Shown here: piece after piece, positions 9,824 to 18,905 of the stretch
Numbering within the stretch: the stretch's first letter is position 1
Layout of the letters: every line of letters begins with the position of its first letter
DNA from: Parvibaculum sp.
GTDB lineage: Bacteria; Pseudomonadota; Alphaproteobacteria; Parvibaculales; Parvibaculaceae
Direction: 5' to 3'
NCBI RefSeq assembly: GCF_002684405.1
Contig: NZ_NYVD01000104.1
Span: 1 to 37,921 of the forward strand
Length of the DNA: 37,921 nt
The notes under the pieces: generated by a model
The model's input: only the letters and a program-made list of their open reading frames with translations
Databases searched by the model: none
Told to the model about the DNA's origin: nothing
Translations under genes and position numbers: made by a program

Positions 9824-10618
9824 ATGGATCGTCTCGATCAGCTTGAGAGCCAAAGCATCTACATCTTCCGGGAAGCGTTCAACCGGATCGAAAACATCGC
9901 GATGTTGTGGTCGCTGGGCAAAGACTCCAACGTGATGATCTGGCTTGCCCGCAAGGCATTCTTCGGCCACGTGCCTTTCCCGGTGATGCATGTGGATACG
10001 GAAAAGAAGTTTCCGGAGATGTATGATTTCAGGGACCGCTATGCAGACGAGTGGAACTTGAACTTTATCCGCGAGCTTTGCCCGCCGATCGAGGAAGTCG
10101 ATCAGACGCTTCCGCCTGCCGCGCGCTCCGCCTCGCGCAAGACGGCGGGACTCAAAGCCGCCATCCAGAAGCACCAGTTCAACGCGCTTTTCGCCGGCAT
10201 TCGCCGCGACGAGGAGGCCACTCGCGCCAAGGAGCGAGTCTTCAGCCCGCGCGGCCAGACGGGTCAGTGGGATTTCCGCGATCAGCCGCCGGAGTTCTGG
10301 GACCAGTTCAAGACTGAGTTCCCGCCCGGGACCCATGTGCGCGTGCATCCGCTGCTGCACTGGACGGAGATCGACATCTGGCTCTACACGCAGCGTGAGA
10401 ACATTCCGGTCATTCCGCTCTATTTTGCAAAGGACGGAAAGCGCTACCGCTCGCTGGGCGATCAGGACATCACCAATCCGGTGGAGAGCGAAGCGTCGAC
10501 GATCGAGGAGATCATCGAAGAGCTGAGCACGACCAGGGTCTCCGAGCGCTCCGGCCGCGCTATGGATCATGAATCCGAGGATGCTTTCGAGCGTCTTCGC
10601 GCCGATGGCTACCTGTAA
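9824..10618 (+). CDS. cysD: Sulfate adenylyltransferase subunit 2
   Basis: CysD is the ATP-pyrophosphatase subunit that, driven by the CysN GTPase, makes adenylyl sulfate from ATP and sulfate in the cytosol. The PP-loop SLGKDS is at residues 30-35, followed by the family segments FPVMHVDTEKKFPEMYDFRD, FAGIRRDEEATRAKER and HPLLHWTEIDIW. The length of 264 residues is normal. The ATG at 9824 is chosen because AAGGAG (9812-9817) sits 6 bases upstream; an in-frame GTG at 9809 lies before that site. The region upstream (9700-9785) is unusually AT-rich for the window and probably holds the promoter, but no clean -35/-10 pair with normal spacing was found. cysNC follows after 12 bases. Confidence 0.96.
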   Translation: MDRLDQLESQSIYIFREAFNRIENIAMLWSLGKDSNVMIWLARKAFFGHVPFPVMHVDTEKKFPEMYDFRDRYADEWNLNFIRELCPPIEEVDQTLPPAARSASRKTAGLKAAIQKHQFNALFAGIRRDEEATRAKERVFSPRGQTGQWDFRDQPPEFWDQFKTEFPPGTHVRVHPLLHWTEIDIWLYTQRENIPVIPLYFAKDGKRYRSLGDQDITNPVESEASTIEEIIEELSTTRVSERSGRAMDHESEDAFERLRADGYL

Positions 10619-10630
10619 GGGGGATAAGAC

Positions 10631-12553
10631 ATGACCAAGGCACAGGCAGACACGGCTATGAAAGTCATCGAAGGCGGCAAAAGCGTTGGCAATGCGCGCG
10701 ACCTGCTCCGGATCGTGATCGTGGGGCATGTGGACCACGGCAAATCCACGCTTGTCGGGCGGATGTTCCACGACACCGGCTCGCTGCCCGACGGTAAGTT
10801 CGAATCCATCACCGAGATGTGCAAGCGGCGCGGCGTGCCCTTCGAATGGGCGTTCCTGATGGATGCGCTTCAGGCCGAACGCGATCAGGGCATCACCATC
10901 GATACGAGCCAGATCTGGTTCAAGACGGATCAGCGCGACTACACGATCATCGATGCGCCGGGCCACAAGGAATTCCTGAAGAACATGATCACCGGCGCGG
11001 CTCAGTCCGATGCGGCGCTGCTCATCATCGATGCGGCGGAAGGCGTGCGCGAGCAGTCGCGGCGCCACGGTTACCTGCTGCATCTTCTCGGCGTGCGCCA
11101 AGTGGCGGTCGCGGTGAACAAGATGGACCTTGTCGATTATGACAAGGAGACCTTCGACCGGATCGAGGCGGAGTATCGCGACTATCTCCGCTCCATCGGT
11201 GTCGAACCCACTTTCGTCATTCCAGTGTCGGCGCGCGAAGGCGATAATATCGTCGGACCGTCCACCAATACGCCCTGGTACAAGGGGCCGAGCATTATCG
11301 GTGCGTTGGACAGTTTCCAGCCCAAGAGCGACCCGGTAGACAGGCCGCTGCGCATGCCGGTGCAGGATGTCTACAAATTCGATCAGCGCCGCATCATCGC
11401 AGGCCGCGTCGAGGAAGGCGTCATCAAGGTCGGCGACGAGTTGCTGTTCTCGCCCTCCAACAAGACCGCGCGCGTGGAGTCCATCGAAGAGTGGCATCAG
11501 GTCCCCGGCCGCAAGGCGCCGACCCAAGCGGAAGCGGGCTATTCCATCGGCATTACGCTCGATGAGCAGATTTTCGTCGAGCGCGGCGAGGTCATCAGTC
11601 ATGTCGAACACTCACCCATCGAGACGGATGTCTTCCGCGCCCGTGTTTTCTGGCTGGGCAAGGAACCGATGGTGCCCGGTAAAACCTACCGTCTGAAGCT
11701 CGGGACGTTGGATGCGCCGGTTACAGTGCAGTCGATCGAAACGATCATCGATACGTCGGACCTTTCCGGTACCTCCTCGCATCAGGTCGAGCGCAACCAG
11801 GTAGCGGAGGTCGTGATGCGGGCCCGCCGCATGCTGGCGCTGGACGAATTCGAGACCTCGCCCAAGAGCGGCCGTTTCGTCCTTGTCGACAAATACGACA
11901 TTGCCGGCGGCGGCATCATTTCCATGGAAGGCTATGCCGACCAGCGAGGCCTCATTACTGCACGGTCCAGCAACATCACCAAAGTGGAGCACGGGATCGA
12001 CGAGCAGGCGAGGGCGTTCCGCAACGGGCACAAGGGCGGGGTGCTCTGGTTCACCGGCCTGTCCGGCGCCGGTAAATCCACGCTGGCCGTCGCGCTGGAG
12101 AAAAAGCTCTTCGAGAAGGGCTATAACGTCTATGTGCTCGACGGCGACAATATCCGCCACGGGCTCAATGCCAATCTTGGCTTCTCGCCGGAGGACCGGG
12201 CTGAGAACATTCGTCGCGTCGGTGAAGTGGCAGCGCTGTTCGCTCGTGCCGGCATGATTGCAATCACCTCCTTCATCTCGCCTTACCGGTCGGATCGCGA
12301 CCGGGCGCGCGAGGCGGGCGGCGACGATTTCCACGAGATCTATGTGAAGGCCGATGTGGAGACGTGCGAAAAGCGCGATCCGAAAGGTCTCTACAAGAAG
12401 GCCCGCTCTGGCGAGATCAAGGATTTCACGGGTGTCTCGGCGCCTTATGAGGCCCCTGATATGGCGGACCTTGAAGTCGACACATCCGCAGGATCGGTCG
12501 AGGAGTGCATCGAGCAACTCGCCAATTACGTCGAGGCCCGGTTCAAGATGTGA
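10631..12553 (+). CDS. cysNC: Bifunctional sulfate adenylyltransferase subunit 1 / adenylylsulfate kinase
   Basis: This 640-residue protein fuses the CysN GTPase with the CysC kinase, so it drives APS formation with CysD and then phosphorylates APS to PAPS. The EF-Tu-like GTPase part shows GHVDHGKST (residues 32-40), GITIDTS, DAPGH and NKMD, then beta-barrel domains to about residue 445. The kinase part starts with [12 protein letters not shown] (P-loop at 476-483) and carries [10 protein letters not shown] and [14 protein letters not shown]. The same fusion is known as NodQ/CysNC in rhizobia. The ATG has GGGGGA about 7 bases before it. No sulfite- or PAPS-reductase gene is in the window, so the use of PAPS (cysteine synthesis or sulfation) cannot be read here. 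Confidence 0.96.
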   Translation: MTKAQADTAMKVIEGGKSVGNARDLLRIVIVGHVDHGKSTLVGRMFHDTGSLPDGKFESITEMCKRRGVPFEWAFLMDALQAERDQGITIDTSQIWFKTDQRDYTIIDAPGHKEFLKNMITGAAQSDAALLIIDAAEGVREQSRRHGYLLHLLGVRQVAVAVNKMDLVDYDKETFDRIEAEYRDYLRSIGVEPTFVIPVSAREGDNIVGPSTNTPWYKGPSIIGALDSFQPKSDPVDRPLRMPVQDVYKFDQRRIIAGRVEEGVIKVGDELLFSPSNKTARVESIEEWHQVPGRKAPTQAEAGYSIGITLDEQIFVERGEVISHVEHSPIETDVFRARVFWLGKEPMVPGKTYRLKLGTLDAPVTVQSIETIIDTSDLSGTSSHQVERNQVAEVVMRARRMLALDEFETSPKSGRFVLVDKYDIAGGGIISMEGYADQRGLITARSSNITKVEHGIDEQARAFRNGHKGGVLWFTGLSGAGKSTLAVALEKKLFEKGYNVYVLDGDNIRHGLNANLGFSPEDRAENIRRVGEVAALFARAGMIAITSFISPYRSDRDRAREAGGDDFHEIYVKADVETCEKRDPKGLYKKARSGEIKDFTGVSAPYEAPDMADLEVDTSAGSVEECIEQLANYVEARFKM

Positions 12554-12575
12554 GCCCGGCACCTGCCGAATATCG

Positions 12576-12607
12576 TCTTGCCCGGTTCCCTTGTGAGCCG
12601 GGCAAGA
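12576..12607 (+). terminator. Hairpin after cysNC
   Basis: A perfect 10-bp stem TCTTGCCCGG / CCGGGCAAGA (12576-12585, 12598-12607) with a 12-base loop lies 22 bases after the cysNC stop. No clear T-run follows, only an AT-rich stretch (TATAAATTTATTT), so it may terminate inefficiently, or only stabilise the 3' end. It is the best terminator candidate for the cysD-cysNC operon. Confidence 0.5.
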
Positions 12608-12746
12608 TAGTGAAATATAAATTTATTTCAGAACAGACTGATCTCCGTGCGAATTTGCCCGCGCTCGACCATCGAGTCGCGGTATTTTCATATGTGCGTC
12701 CGACTGTTCTTTTTTTCCGGACGCCTGAAGACGAAACGGATAGGTG

Positions 12747-14108
12747 ATGGCGAGAGAGACGGTCACTGCAATCATTCTCGCAGCGGGGAAGGGCACGCGC
12801 ATGAAGTCGCGGCTGCCCAAGGTCCTGCACAAGATTGCCGGCCGGCCGATGCTTGGCCATGTGATCTCCTCGGTTCATGAAATTCCCAATGCCCGCTCCG
12901 TGCTGGTGGTCGGGCCGGACATGGACGAAGTCGCGACCTATGCGAAGAGCCTCGCTCCAGATACGGGCATTGCCGTCCAGACCGAGCAACTCGGCACGGC
13001 CCATGCCGCGCTGATGGCTCAACCTGAAATCTCCGACCGGGAGGGCGTCGTCCTTGTGATCTTCGGCGACACGCCTCTGATGCATCCCGAAACACTTGCC
13101 GCCATGGCCAATAACTGCCGTGAGGAAGCCGATATCGTCGTTCTGGGCTTCCGGCCCGCGGATCCGGCCGCCTATGGGCGACTGGTACTCGATGAGGTCG
13201 GTACGCTTCAGAAGATCGTCGAATTCAAGGATGCAAGCGCGACCGAAAGGGCTATTACCCTGTGCAATGGCGGCGCGATGGCGGTTCGTGCCGAATATCT
13301 TTTCGATCTCCTTTCCAAAGTCGGTAACGACAATGCGGCTGGTGAATATTATCTGCCAGACATTGTCGGCCTCGCGCGTGAAAAGGACCTTACCTGCCGC
13401 GTGCAGGAAGGTGAGGAAGAGGAAGTGCAAGGGGTCAATAGCCGGGCCGATCTCGCCGCAGCGGAAGCGGTTATGCAGCGCCGCTTGCGACAGGCAGCGA
13501 TGGCGGGCGGCGCAACGCTTGCCGACCCGGATAGCACCTATTTCAGTTTCGACACGGTACTCGGGCAGGACGTGACCGTCGGACAGAACGTCGTCTTCGG
13601 CCCCGGCGTGAACGTTGCTGATGGCGCGACGATCAAACCCTTCTCTCACCTGGAAGGAGCGACGGTTGCGGCCAATGCGGAAGTCGGGCCTTTTGCCCGC
13701 ATTCGTCCAGGATCTTCCATTGGCGCGGGCGCAAAGATCGGCAATTTTGTGGAAACGAAAAAGGCCGAGATCGAAGAAGGCGCGAAGGTCAGTCACCTTT
13801 CCTATATCGGCGACGCGCGCGTTGGCGCCCATGCCAACATCGGGGCGGGCACGATCACCTGCAATTACGACGGCTACAACAAGTTCTTCACCGATATCGG
13901 GGCCGGGGCGTTTGTCGGCTCCAATTCGGCTCTGGTCGCACCGGTAAAGATCGGCGATGGGGCTTATCTTGGGTCGGGCAGCGTTATTACCAAGGACGTC
14001 ACGCCGGATGCGCTGGCCTTTACACGGCCAAAACAAATCGAAAAATCCGGGTGGGCCTCGACATTCCGTGCAAAGAATGAGTCCCCTGACAAGAAAACGA
14101 AGGACTGA
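12747..14108 (+). CDS. glmU: Bifunctional glucosamine-1-phosphate acetyltransferase / UDP-GlcNAc pyrophosphorylase
   Basis: GlmU acetylates glucosamine-1-phosphate and couples it to UTP, giving UDP-GlcNAc for peptidoglycan and lipopolysaccharide. The N-terminal nucleotidyltransferase domain shows LAAGKGTRMKSRLPKVLH (residues 11-28). The C-terminal part, from about residue 245, is a left-handed beta-helix of hexapeptide repeats, with HLSYIGDARVGAHANIGAGTITCNYDG split across the acetyl-CoA/active-site region. At 453 residues it is full length. The ATG at 12747 is preferred to the adjoining GTG at 12744; GGATAGG precedes it. glmS starts 3 bases after the stop, so the two genes form an operon. 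Confidence 0.97.
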   Translation: MARETVTAIILAAGKGTRMKSRLPKVLHKIAGRPMLGHVISSVHEIPNARSVLVVGPDMDEVATYAKSLAPDTGIAVQTEQLGTAHAALMAQPEISDREGVVLVIFGDTPLMHPETLAAMANNCREEADIVVLGFRPADPAAYGRLVLDEVGTLQKIVEFKDASATERAITLCNGGAMAVRAEYLFDLLSKVGNDNAAGEYYLPDIVGLAREKDLTCRVQEGEEEEVQGVNSRADLAAAEAVMQRRLRQAAMAGGATLADPDSTYFSFDTVLGQDVTVGQNVVFGPGVNVADGATIKPFSHLEGATVAANAEVGPFARIRPGSSIGAGAKIGNFVETKKAEIEEGAKVSHLSYIGDARVGAHANIGAGTITCNYDGYNKFFTDIGAGAFVGSNSALVAPVKIGDGAYLGSGSVITKDVTPDALAFTRPKQIEKSGWASTFRAKNESPDKKTKD

Positions 14109-14111
14109 GCG

Positions 14112-15935
14112 ATGTGCGGTATTGTCGGGATCATCGGAAAACAGGATGTAGCACCGGTCATACTCGAGGCGCTGAAACGTCTTGAATATCGTGGCTATGA
14201 CAGCGCGGGCATCGCAACGCTCGACAACGGGCAGCTCACGCGCCGCCGGGCGGAAGGCAAGCTCTTCAACCTCGAAACAGCGCTTACGGCCCAGCCTCTT
14301 CATGGCGGGCTTGGCATCGGCCATACGAGATGGGCAACCCATGGCGCGCCGACGGAAAACAACGCGCATCCTCATGTGACCGACCGGGCTGCTATCGTCC
14401 ATAACGGCATCATCGAAAATTTTCGCGAATTGCGGCAGATGCTGCTGGAGAAGGGGTTCTCTTTTTCCACCGATACCGATTCCGAAATCATCGCCCATTT
14501 GGTGACCGATCATCTGAACCGGGGCAAGGATCCCCGGAAGGCCGCCGCCGATGCGTTACGCGAACTGGAAGGCGCGTTTGCCGTTGCCATCATTTTCTCC
14601 GGCGAAGAAGATTTGATGATCGGCGCGCGGCGCGGCAGCCCGCTTGCCGTCGGCTATGGCGACAATGCGATGTATCTCGGTTCGGACGCGTTTGCGCTGG
14701 CCCCGATGACGAACCGCGTCTCCTTCCTGGAAGAGGGAGATCGCGTCGAACTTACACGTGCGGGCGCGGTTATTTACGACGCGGCGGACCAACTCGTGGA
14801 ACGCCCCGTCAAGATCACCGATGTTTCCGCCGCCCTGGTGGACAAGGGCAATCATCGTCATTTCATGGCGAAAGAGATATTCGAGCAGCCAGAAGTGATC
14901 GGACATACGCTGTCCGAATATCTAGATCTGGTGAACGAAAAGCTTCATCTGCCGGATTTGCCGGTCGACCTTGCCACGGTACCGCGCATCACCATCATTG
15001 CCTGCGGCACAGCGTTTTATGCGGGGCTCGTCGCTAAATACTGGTTCGAAAAGCTTGCACGTATTTCGGTCGAGGTCGATATCGCGTCGGAGTTCCGCTA
15101 TCGCGAAGCGGCCTTGCCGGAAGGCGGGCTCGCCATCTTCATTTCTCAATCGGGTGAAACCGCAGACACGCTGGCCGCGCTTCATTACTGCAAATCGCAA
15201 GGCCAGAAGACGCTGTCCGTCGTCAATGTGGTGGAGTCGAGTATCGCGCGCGCATCGGATGTCATCCTGCCGACTTTTGCCGGGCCGGAAATCGGTGTGG
15301 CCTCGACCAAGGCATTTACCTGCCAGCTTGCCACGCTGCTCGTGCTCGCTGTGAGGGCCGCCATCGCGCGCGGACAAATCGATACTGAAGAAGAGCGCCG
15401 GATCGTTCATACGCTGATCGAAACGCCGAGACATGTCGCCGAGGCGCTCGGAGCCGATGGCGCAATCCAGGACCTGAGTGTCGATCTCGCGAAAGCGCGC
15501 GATGTGCTCTATCTGGGGCGAGGCCACAATTATCCGATTGCCCTTGAGGGTGCTCTCAAACTCAAGGAAATCTCATATATCCATGCCGAGGGCTATGCCG
15601 CGGGCGAGCTTAAACATGGCCCTATCGCTCTCATCGACGAGAATGTGCCCGTGATCGTGATAGCGCCGATGGACCCGCTCTATGAGAAAACGGTGTCCAA
15701 CATGCACGAAGTCATCGCGCGCAGCGGCAGGGTGCTTTTGATCGGGGACAAGGCCGGGATCGAGCATGCGGGCGAGGGATTGTGGGAATCCATAGAGATT
15801 CCGGCGGTGGATCCCCTGATCGCTCCCATCATCAATGCCATTCCGGTGCAGCTTCTGGCCTATCACACGGCCGTCTCCAAAGGCACCGATGTCGATCAGC
15901 CGCGAAATCTGGCAAAATCCGTCACAGTCGAATAA
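14112..15935 (+). CDS. glmS: Glutamine--fructose-6-phosphate aminotransferase (isomerising)
   Basis: GlmS makes glucosamine-6-phosphate from fructose-6-phosphate and glutamine, the entry step to amino-sugar synthesis. The Ntn-type glutaminase domain starts MCGIVGIIG, with Cys2 becoming the N-terminal nucleophile; RWATHGAPTENNAHPH is the glutamine-binding segment. Two SIS domains follow (CGTAFYAG and SQSGETADT; LGRGHNYPIALEGALKLKE split across the second), and the C-terminus LAKSVTVE is the family tail that shapes the active site. Length 607 is standard. Only 3 bases separate it from glmU, so there is no room for a glmS ribozyme. A weak 6-bp hairpin (15934-15953) overlaps the stop codon. Confidence 0.98.
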   Translation: MCGIVGIIGKQDVAPVILEALKRLEYRGYDSAGIATLDNGQLTRRRAEGKLFNLETALTAQPLHGGLGIGHTRWATHGAPTENNAHPHVTDRAAIVHNGIIENFRELRQMLLEKGFSFSTDTDSEIIAHLVTDHLNRGKDPRKAAADALRELEGAFAVAIIFSGEEDLMIGARRGSPLAVGYGDNAMYLGSDAFALAPMTNRVSFLEEGDRVELTRAGAVIYDAADQLVERPVKITDVSAALVDKGNHRHFMAKEIFEQPEVIGHTLSEYLDLVNEKLHLPDLPVDLATVPRITIIACGTAFYAGLVAKYWFEKLARISVEVDIASEFRYREAALPEGGLAIFISQSGETADTLAALHYCKSQGQKTLSVVNVVESSIARASDVILPTFAGPEIGVASTKAFTCQLATLLVLAVRAAIARGQIDTEEERRIVHTLIETPRHVAEALGADGAIQDLSVDLAKARDVLYLGRGHNYPIALEGALKLKEISYIHAEGYAAGELKHGPIALIDENVPVIVIAPMDPLYEKTVSNMHEVIARSGRVLLIGDKAGIEHAGEGLWESIEIPAVDPLIAPIINAIPVQLLAYHTAVSKGTDVDQPRNLAKSVTVE

Positions 15936-16066
15936 GCCGAATCAGTGCGGCTTGAGGTGTGCCTCGGTTAACTGGCTGTAAAGCGTTGCGTTCGATCCTG
16001 ATGTAACAGGCGGGGACGCCCGAGGGTTGTTTCCGGAACCGCGGCACGCACGCAAAGGACGGGACC

Positions 16067-17236
16067 ATGATCGCAAACAGGCGGAGCAAGGGGATCCTGC
16101 ATTATGCAGCGATGGCCGCTGTTGCCGCCTTGCTGATCTCCGCCGTTCCGGCCCGTGCCGATGCGATCGATGATCTGCATGGCGGTGCGCAGGCCATCGA
16201 ACAGGGTCAATACGCTCAGGCCATTTCCCTTTTCGACAAGGTGATCTCCAGCGGCGCGCTCAACGAGCACGGGCTGGCGCTTGCGCATCATCATCGGGGC
16301 ATCGCCGAGCAGAAGCTGGGGCAGACCGCTGCTGCCATTGGCGATTACAGCAAAGCCATTTCAGGCAATGCTCTGCCGGAGGCCGTGCTGGCGCGGGCGC
16401 ACTACAATCGCGGCATTGCCTATTCGCAACAGGGCGAGGACGCCAAGGCCGAGGCAGATTATCGCGCAACCGTAAAGCTGGTGCCGAGTTATGGCGCCGC
16501 CTATCACAATCTGGCCAATATCGAGCGTCGGCGGGGAAATCAGAAGGCCGCCATTGCGGACTACTCCAAGGCGCTGGAATACATGTCGGGCGATGCCCGA
16601 AAGTATGCTTTTCATGGCCGTGGTCTCTCCTATGAGGCGGAGGGCGACAAAAGCAAAGCGAAGGCCGACTACGAAGCGGCGCTTAGGATCGACGGCAATT
16701 TTGCGCCTGCCAAAACCGAACTCGCTGCGCTGGACCGGCCGCAACCGAAGCCTCTTATCGGCTCAGACACCGCGACGAACGGCAAGGAAGGCAAGGCCAA
16801 GGTCATTCGCGTGGCATCGGCATCGGGTTGGGAAACGACCGCCGTCAGATATGCCAATCCCGCCGGGAACAAGCCGAAAGCCGGGCCTGTGCCTACCAGC
16901 AATGCAGCGGTGCAGTCGCCCGAGAGGCAGGTAAATATCGGCGATGCCGCGAACAGGCCGGTGCCCGAAGCAAGCACTGCACCGGCGCCCGGCCCGTATC
17001 AGGTCCAGCTCGGGGCTTACCGCGACGAAGAGACGGCGAAGGTCGCCTGGCGCAATCTGGTCACCCGCAGCCAGGGTAGGCTTTCCGGCATCGAACATCG
17101 GGTAGTTCGGGCCGACCTCGGCGAGCGGGGAATTTTCTATCGCCTGAGAGCGGGCGGTTATGCGGAAGAATCCGTGGCGCACAGGCTCTGCGCCCGGCTT
17201 TCGACGGTCGGTATCGAGTGTGTCGTTCCTCGCTAA
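16067..17236 (+). CDS. Exported TPR-repeat protein with C-terminal SPOR domain
   Basis: The 389-residue product has a Sec signal peptide (about residues 1-32, cut near ARA|DA), then about four to five tetratricopeptide repeats (residues 36-230; for example ALAHHHRGIAEQKLGQTAAA and ARAHYNRGIAYSQQGEDAKA). A Pro/Ala/Lys-rich linker (about 230-305) leads to a SPOR domain (310-389, YQVQLGAYRDEETAKVAWRN ... FYRLRAGGYAEE). TPRs bind partner proteins and SPOR binds septal glycan strands, so a periplasmic scaffold at the division site is a fair inference. An AAAGGAC run precedes the ATG. It is separate from glmUS by 131 bases, and ends in a hairpin. Confidence 0.82.
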   Translation: MIANRRSKGILHYAAMAAVAALLISAVPARADAIDDLHGGAQAIEQGQYAQAISLFDKVISSGALNEHGLALAHHHRGIAEQKLGQTAAAIGDYSKAISGNALPEAVLARAHYNRGIAYSQQGEDAKAEADYRATVKLVPSYGAAYHNLANIERRRGNQKAAIADYSKALEYMSGDARKYAFHGRGLSYEAEGDKSKAKADYEAALRIDGNFAPAKTELAALDRPQPKPLIGSDTATNGKEGKAKVIRVASASGWETTAVRYANPAGNKPKAGPVPTSNAAVQSPERQVNIGDAANRPVPEASTAPAPGPYQVQLGAYRDEETAKVAWRNLVTRSQGRLSGIEHRVVRADLGERGIFYRLRAGGYAEESVAHRLCARLSTVGIECVVPR

Positions 17237-17252
17237 GGCGGCCTGACGTAAC

Positions 17253-17274
17253 GGCACTCAAGCGTTTGAGTGCC
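17253..17274 (+). terminator. Hairpin after the TPR-SPOR gene
   Basis: A perfect 9-bp stem GGCACTCAA / TTGAGTGCC with a GCGT loop lies 16 bases after the stop of the TPR-SPOR gene. No T-run follows, so it is either an atypical terminator or a 3'-end stabilising structure. It separates this gene from the HMG-CoA-synthase-like operon. Confidence 0.5.
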
Positions 17275-17357
17275 CGGTACGGTAAGCAGTTGTGCGGGCC
17301 GCTCTATCGCTCCTAAACTCTTCCCAAAACAAGCACAAACATCTGATGGGAGGACCT

Positions 17358-18857
17358 ATGGCCGAACAAACGGTAGGTTTGACGGGCTTTGGCGGATATA
17401 TCCCCCGCCTTCGTCTGCAGCGAAAGGCCATCGCCCAGGCCAATGCCTGGGTTGCGCCGAATTTCCTTGGCAAGGCCAAGGGCGAACGCTCCATGGCCAA
17501 TTGGGACGAGGATTCTGTGACGATGGCCGTAGAGGCCGCACGCGACCTGCTAGGTCCCGACGACGATCGCAGCCATGTGGATGCTGTCTATTTCGGCTCG
17601 ACCACCATGCCCTTTGCAGATCGTCTCAACAGCGGCATCATTTCAGCGGCGCTGACACTGGAAGATCATGTGCGGGCGATCGACGTGTCGTCCACGCAGC
17701 GCGCGGGTACGAGCGCGCTCATGCAGGCGCTCACCTCCGCGAAATCTGGAGAAACCAGGAACGGGCTGGTTCTCGCTTCAGATCATCGCAAGACAAAAGC
17801 CGTGACCGCGCAGGAACTCGATTTCGGCGATGGCGCCGCTGCGCTTTCCGTCGGCACGGACAATGTCATCGCCAAATATCTGGGCGGGGCCAGCCTGACG
17901 GTCGATTTCGTGGATCACTTCCGCGGCGATACCGAAGAGTTCGACTATAATTGGGAAGAGCGCTGGGTCCGCGACGAGGGCTTTTCCAAGATCGTGCCGC
18001 GCGCCGTGAAGTCGGCATTGGGCGATGCCGGCCTCAAGGCTGAGGACATCGCGCATTTCGTCCTTCCGTCCGTATTCGGAATGAAGTTCATTGCCGGCCT
18101 CGCCAAGAAATGTGGCCTCAACCCCGAGGTCGCGCGCGATACGCTGGCGGCCAATTGCGGCGAGACCGGTACGGCGCACGCGCTGGTCATGCTCATCAAT
18201 ACGCTGCAGACCGAAGCCAAACCCGGCGACAAGGTGCTGGTGGCGCAATTCGGCGGTGGGTGCGATGCACTCATTTTCGAGGTAACGGACAAGCTTTCCA
18301 CCATGTCCGGCAAGCGCGGTATTGCGGGCTCGCTGGCCGAGCGTGTCGAAGAGAACAACTACATGAAATTCCTGACCTTCAACGGTTTGGTTGAATGGGA
18401 ACGGGGCATGCGAGCTGAGCAGGACAAGAAGACTGCGCTCACGACGCTTTACCGTAACGAAGATATGCTCATGGGGCTCGTCGGGGGGCGGTGCACGGAA
18501 ACGGGCGTCATCCAGTTCCCGCGTTCGCGCATCTCGGTGAACCCGAACAAGCATACGGTGGATACGCAGGAGCCGTACAAGTTCGCCGAAAAGAAAGCGA
18601 AAATCCTCAGCTGGTCGGCCGACTATCTCTCCTTCTCCATGAACCCGCCCAACCATTACGGCATGGTGGTGTTCGACGAGGGCGGCCGTATCATGATGGA
18701 TTTCACCGATGTCGAAACCGGCAATGTGGAATCGGGCATGGAGGTACGCCTCGTCTTCCGTGTGAAGGAAGTGGACGAGAAGCGCGGTTTCAAACGGTAT
18801 TTCTGGAAAGCCGTTCCTATACCGGCCAGCGTCGCGGGCGCACAGGCCGCCGAGTAA
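17358..18857 (+). CDS. HMG-CoA-synthase-like protein fused to a DUF35 OB-fold domain; catalytic Cys replaced by Gln
   Basis: Residues 1-312 align from memory with archaeal HMG-CoA synthases over their whole length (GFGGYIPRLRL, NWDEDSVTMAVEAAR, NCGETGTAHALVML, AQFGGGCDALIFEVTDK). The catalytic residues differ. The Cys of the archaeal FACKAGTA motif is Gln114 here (SSTQRAGTSAL), the Glu of GSE is Thr82 (GSTTMP), and the FHQP His has no counterpart. The same Cys-to-Gln change turns polyketide ketosynthases into decarboxylases (KSQ). Residues about 365-490 look like a DUF35 acyl-CoA-binding OB fold; the zinc-ribbon region (RCTETGVIQFP) keeps a single Cys. The start at 17358 has GGGAGG 8 bases upstream and gives 499 residues. 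A thiolase gene follows after 48 bases, recalling the archaeal thiolase-DUF35-HMGCS complex. True substrate unknown. Confidence 0.85.
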   Translation: MAEQTVGLTGFGGYIPRLRLQRKAIAQANAWVAPNFLGKAKGERSMANWDEDSVTMAVEAARDLLGPDDDRSHVDAVYFGSTTMPFADRLNSGIISAALTLEDHVRAIDVSSTQRAGTSALMQALTSAKSGETRNGLVLASDHRKTKAVTAQELDFGDGAAALSVGTDNVIAKYLGGASLTVDFVDHFRGDTEEFDYNWEERWVRDEGFSKIVPRAVKSALGDAGLKAEDIAHFVLPSVFGMKFIAGLAKKCGLNPEVARDTLAANCGETGTAHALVMLINTLQTEAKPGDKVLVAQFGGGCDALIFEVTDKLSTMSGKRGIAGSLAERVEENNYMKFLTFNGLVEWERGMRAEQDKKTALTTLYRNEDMLMGLVGGRCTETGVIQFPRSRISVNPNKHTVDTQEPYKFAEKKAKILSWSADYLSFSMNPPNHYGMVVFDEGGRIMMDFTDVETGNVESGMEVRLVFRVKEVDEKRGFKRYFWKAVPIPASVAGAQAAE

Positions 18858-18905
18858 TCGAAACCCGAATAATCCAAACACGAAATTCCCGAACGGGAGG
18901 AAAAC

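Noticed and set aside
9785-11611. 608-residue open frame on the minus strand opposite cysD and cysNC
   Set aside because: Entirely antisense to genes with complete motifs; no domain or ribosome site seen.
14100-14115. glmS ribozyme in the glmS leader
   Set aside because: Only 3 bases separate glmU and glmS, so no ribozyme can fit, and these are typical of Gram-positive bacteria.
12543-14513. 656-residue open frame on the minus strand opposite glmU and the start of glmS
   Set aside because: It is the mirror of well-identified plus-strand genes; its product has no recognisable motif, and long antisense frames are expected with this GC3 bias.
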